A stretch of 64,000 nucleotides of DNA from Rutstroemia sp. NJR-2017a BVV2. Taxonomy: Eukaryota; Ascomycota; Leotiomycetes; Helotiales; Rutstroemiaceae. Shown in pieces: positions 62,713-64,000 of the stretch. How positions within the stretch are numbered: the first letter of the stretch is position 1; the number at the start of each line of letters is the position of its first letter. Location: positions 434,001 through 498,000 of the forward strand of contig NJPS01000074.1 of assembly GCA_002946415.1 (NCBI GenBank), written 5' to 3'. Under the pieces are notes generated by a model that saw only the letters and a program-made list of their open reading frames with translations, ran no database searches and was not told the origin of the DNA. Made by a program: the position numbers and the translations under genes.

Positions 62713-63020
62713 TATCATTCATTGGCTAAGCAGACAATGTTGAATCATGTAACAGTATTTATTACCTGAGGATCAGGCTTGTATCAAATGTAGTTTTAGC
62801 ACCTCAGCTTTATAGGTTTTAAGTTGGGAGACATCGGCTTCATGATTGCTACTATTATGTTGGCATTGATACATTTATTTTCTTGGCGTAGTAAAATGCT
62901 AGACTTGTACTGGTAACCCAGAACATCACCAGTAGCACCTCGATATCCGTCCAGACTCCATCCAGGTATTTAGACCAGTAATGCCAGAAGTGCAGATTCA
63001 CTTTTCCATTTTCATCCCAT
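62713..63020. other. Convergent 3' region between MRM2 and eL18
   Basis: 308 bp holding both 3' UTRs. The minus-strand frame starting at 63,091 overlaps the last eL18 exon in another frame and is not a gene. Confidence 0.6.
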
Positions 63021-63893
63021 TTAGACCTTGAAACCCCTGGACCTTCTGCGACCACGAGCCTTCTCGAATTTACGTCCCTTGGACTCAACATATGGTTTCT
63101 AGATTCATCGTGTCAGTTTATTCACCAAGAGAAGTAGGCATGGGAATTTTACCTTGTGCTTGTGGGGTCCGAAGCCAAAGTGCTTGACGGCTTCTCTGGC
63201 GTTCTTTGGTCCTCTAAGGAGGAGGGTGTTGCTTCCGGTTGGGGCACGGAGAGCCAATTGGTCCAGAGTCAAAACTTCACCACCAGCAGCAAGGATGCGG
63301 GCACGGGCGGTAGCAGTGAAACGGAGAGCAGCAACGCTGATCTTGGGAACGGTCAAGAGACGGTTGTCATCGGTAACAGTGCCAATGATGACAATGGTTC
63401 TCTTCTCCTCCTTAGCAGATTGGGCAGCAATTCTGGAGATTGAGACGGGAGGTCTGTTGATACGGGACATAAAGAGTCTTCGGAGAACGACCTTGTTGAA
63501 GGAGGCATCGGTACGACCTGAATTCGATTAAGTGTTTAGCGCATATCAAGAATTTTCAGGCGATTGACTTACGAGCCAAGAAGCGGTAGAGCTTCACCAA
63601 CAGCTTGAGGTAGACATTGTCACTCTTTGGTGCCTTGCGGTGAGTGCTGCGGACGTGGTGAGCGTCAAGATCGATACCTAATTAGAATCCCTCGTCAGCC
63701 TTTTATTCGAGCATGCTCAGTACATCGATCTTTGCTTTGCGCAAGCGCAGACACGACGTTACGCAGAAAGTCGAGATCTTTACAACGACGTCAATTTAGG
63801 TCCTTTCGAACTTCAATTCACATCCTTCGCAGAGATGCTCGACTCCCACTTGCACACGACGGCTGGAATGGATATATAAAACTACGTACCCAT
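63021..63893 (-). CDS. rpl18: 60S ribosomal protein eL18
   Basis: Four exons: 63,890-63,893 (ATGG only), 63,573-63,677, 63,153-63,517 and 63,021-63,098, giving 183 residues. The protein begins [20 protein letters not shown], contains [27 protein letters not shown] and HKHK, and ends [15 protein letters not shown]. These are all hallmarks of eukaryotic eL18, a structural protein of the large subunit. The first intron (about 212 bp) splits the second codon right after ATGG. A long first intron behind a tiny coding exon is common in fungal ribosomal-protein genes. All introns are GT-AG. Confidence 0.96.
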
Positions 63894-64000
63894 GATTGGC
63901 GATTTGGGTGGATTGTCGTCGGGGTCGTCGAAAATTGGTCGTTGATAATTCTTAGAAGTAGGAAAGATAATTTCGAAGATATTGGAAAAAGTGTGTGTTC
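63894..64000 (-). promoter_or_regulatory. 5' UTR/promoter-proximal region of eL18, cut by window end
   Basis: The 107 bp upstream of the eL18 start. Nothing more can be assigned because the window ends. Confidence 0.4.

Noticed and set aside
63154..63531. Plus-strand frames of 95-125 codons
   Set aside because: Antisense shadows of eL18 exon 3.
1..64000. CRISPR arrays, rRNA genes, telomere repeats, bacterial operons
   Set aside because: Looked for and not seen; the window is eukaryotic and the only short regular repeats (2,437, 7,788 and 56,445) lack spacer structure.

Overview
The window looks like nuclear DNA of a filamentous ascomycete (Pezizomycotina; a Leotiomycete is possible but not shown). 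The grounds are short GT-AG introns of about 50-60 bp, three HET-domain loci, fungal-type OST3, MRM2 and eL18 genes, and long very AT-rich blocks of transposon relics whose decay looks like repeat-induced point mutation (RIP: C-to-T on either strand, CpA favoured).

Layout. 1-3.5 kb: AT-rich relic, unclassified. 3.66-5.69 kb: intact HET gene (minus). 6.27-7.36 kb: decayed gene with Cys clusters and internal repeats (minus), five premature stops in one frame. 7.4-22.1 kb: AT-rich block with a Ty3/gypsy-like relic (plus, about 9.2-14.6 kb) and two LINE copies (minus), one carrying a 72-bp LINE insertion with a 14-bp target duplication. 22.5-24.3 kb: second intact HET gene in a small GC-normal island. 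24.3-49.3 kb: nested LINE copies in both orientations and a Copia-type LTR retrotransposon (37,722-43,865, minus, two 371-bp LTRs). 49.65-51.74 kb: third HET locus, one long frame broken by three stops. 53.1-54.3 kb: decayed membrane-protein gene (minus). 54.9 kb: tRNA-Arg(ACG). 57.3-63.9 kb: ordinary gene-dense housekeeping DNA with OST3 (minus), a coiled-coil protein (plus), MRM2 (plus) and eL18 (minus).

How it fits together. HET proteins act in fungal non-self recognition and cell death. Here they sit inside or beside TE-rich, mutation-prone DNA: two are intact, and the third has decayed together with a neighbouring membrane-protein gene. The main points for follow-up are the Cys-cluster/repeat gene family at 6.3-7.4 kb, the HET/membrane-protein decay pair at 49.7-54.3 kb, the odd Copia/LINE junctions at 37.6-44.2 kb, the 72-bp LINE fragment that keeps CpG sites, and a 22-bp hairpin array next to a promoter-like block at 56.4-56.8 kb. 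No database search was possible; all family names rest on motifs read by eye.
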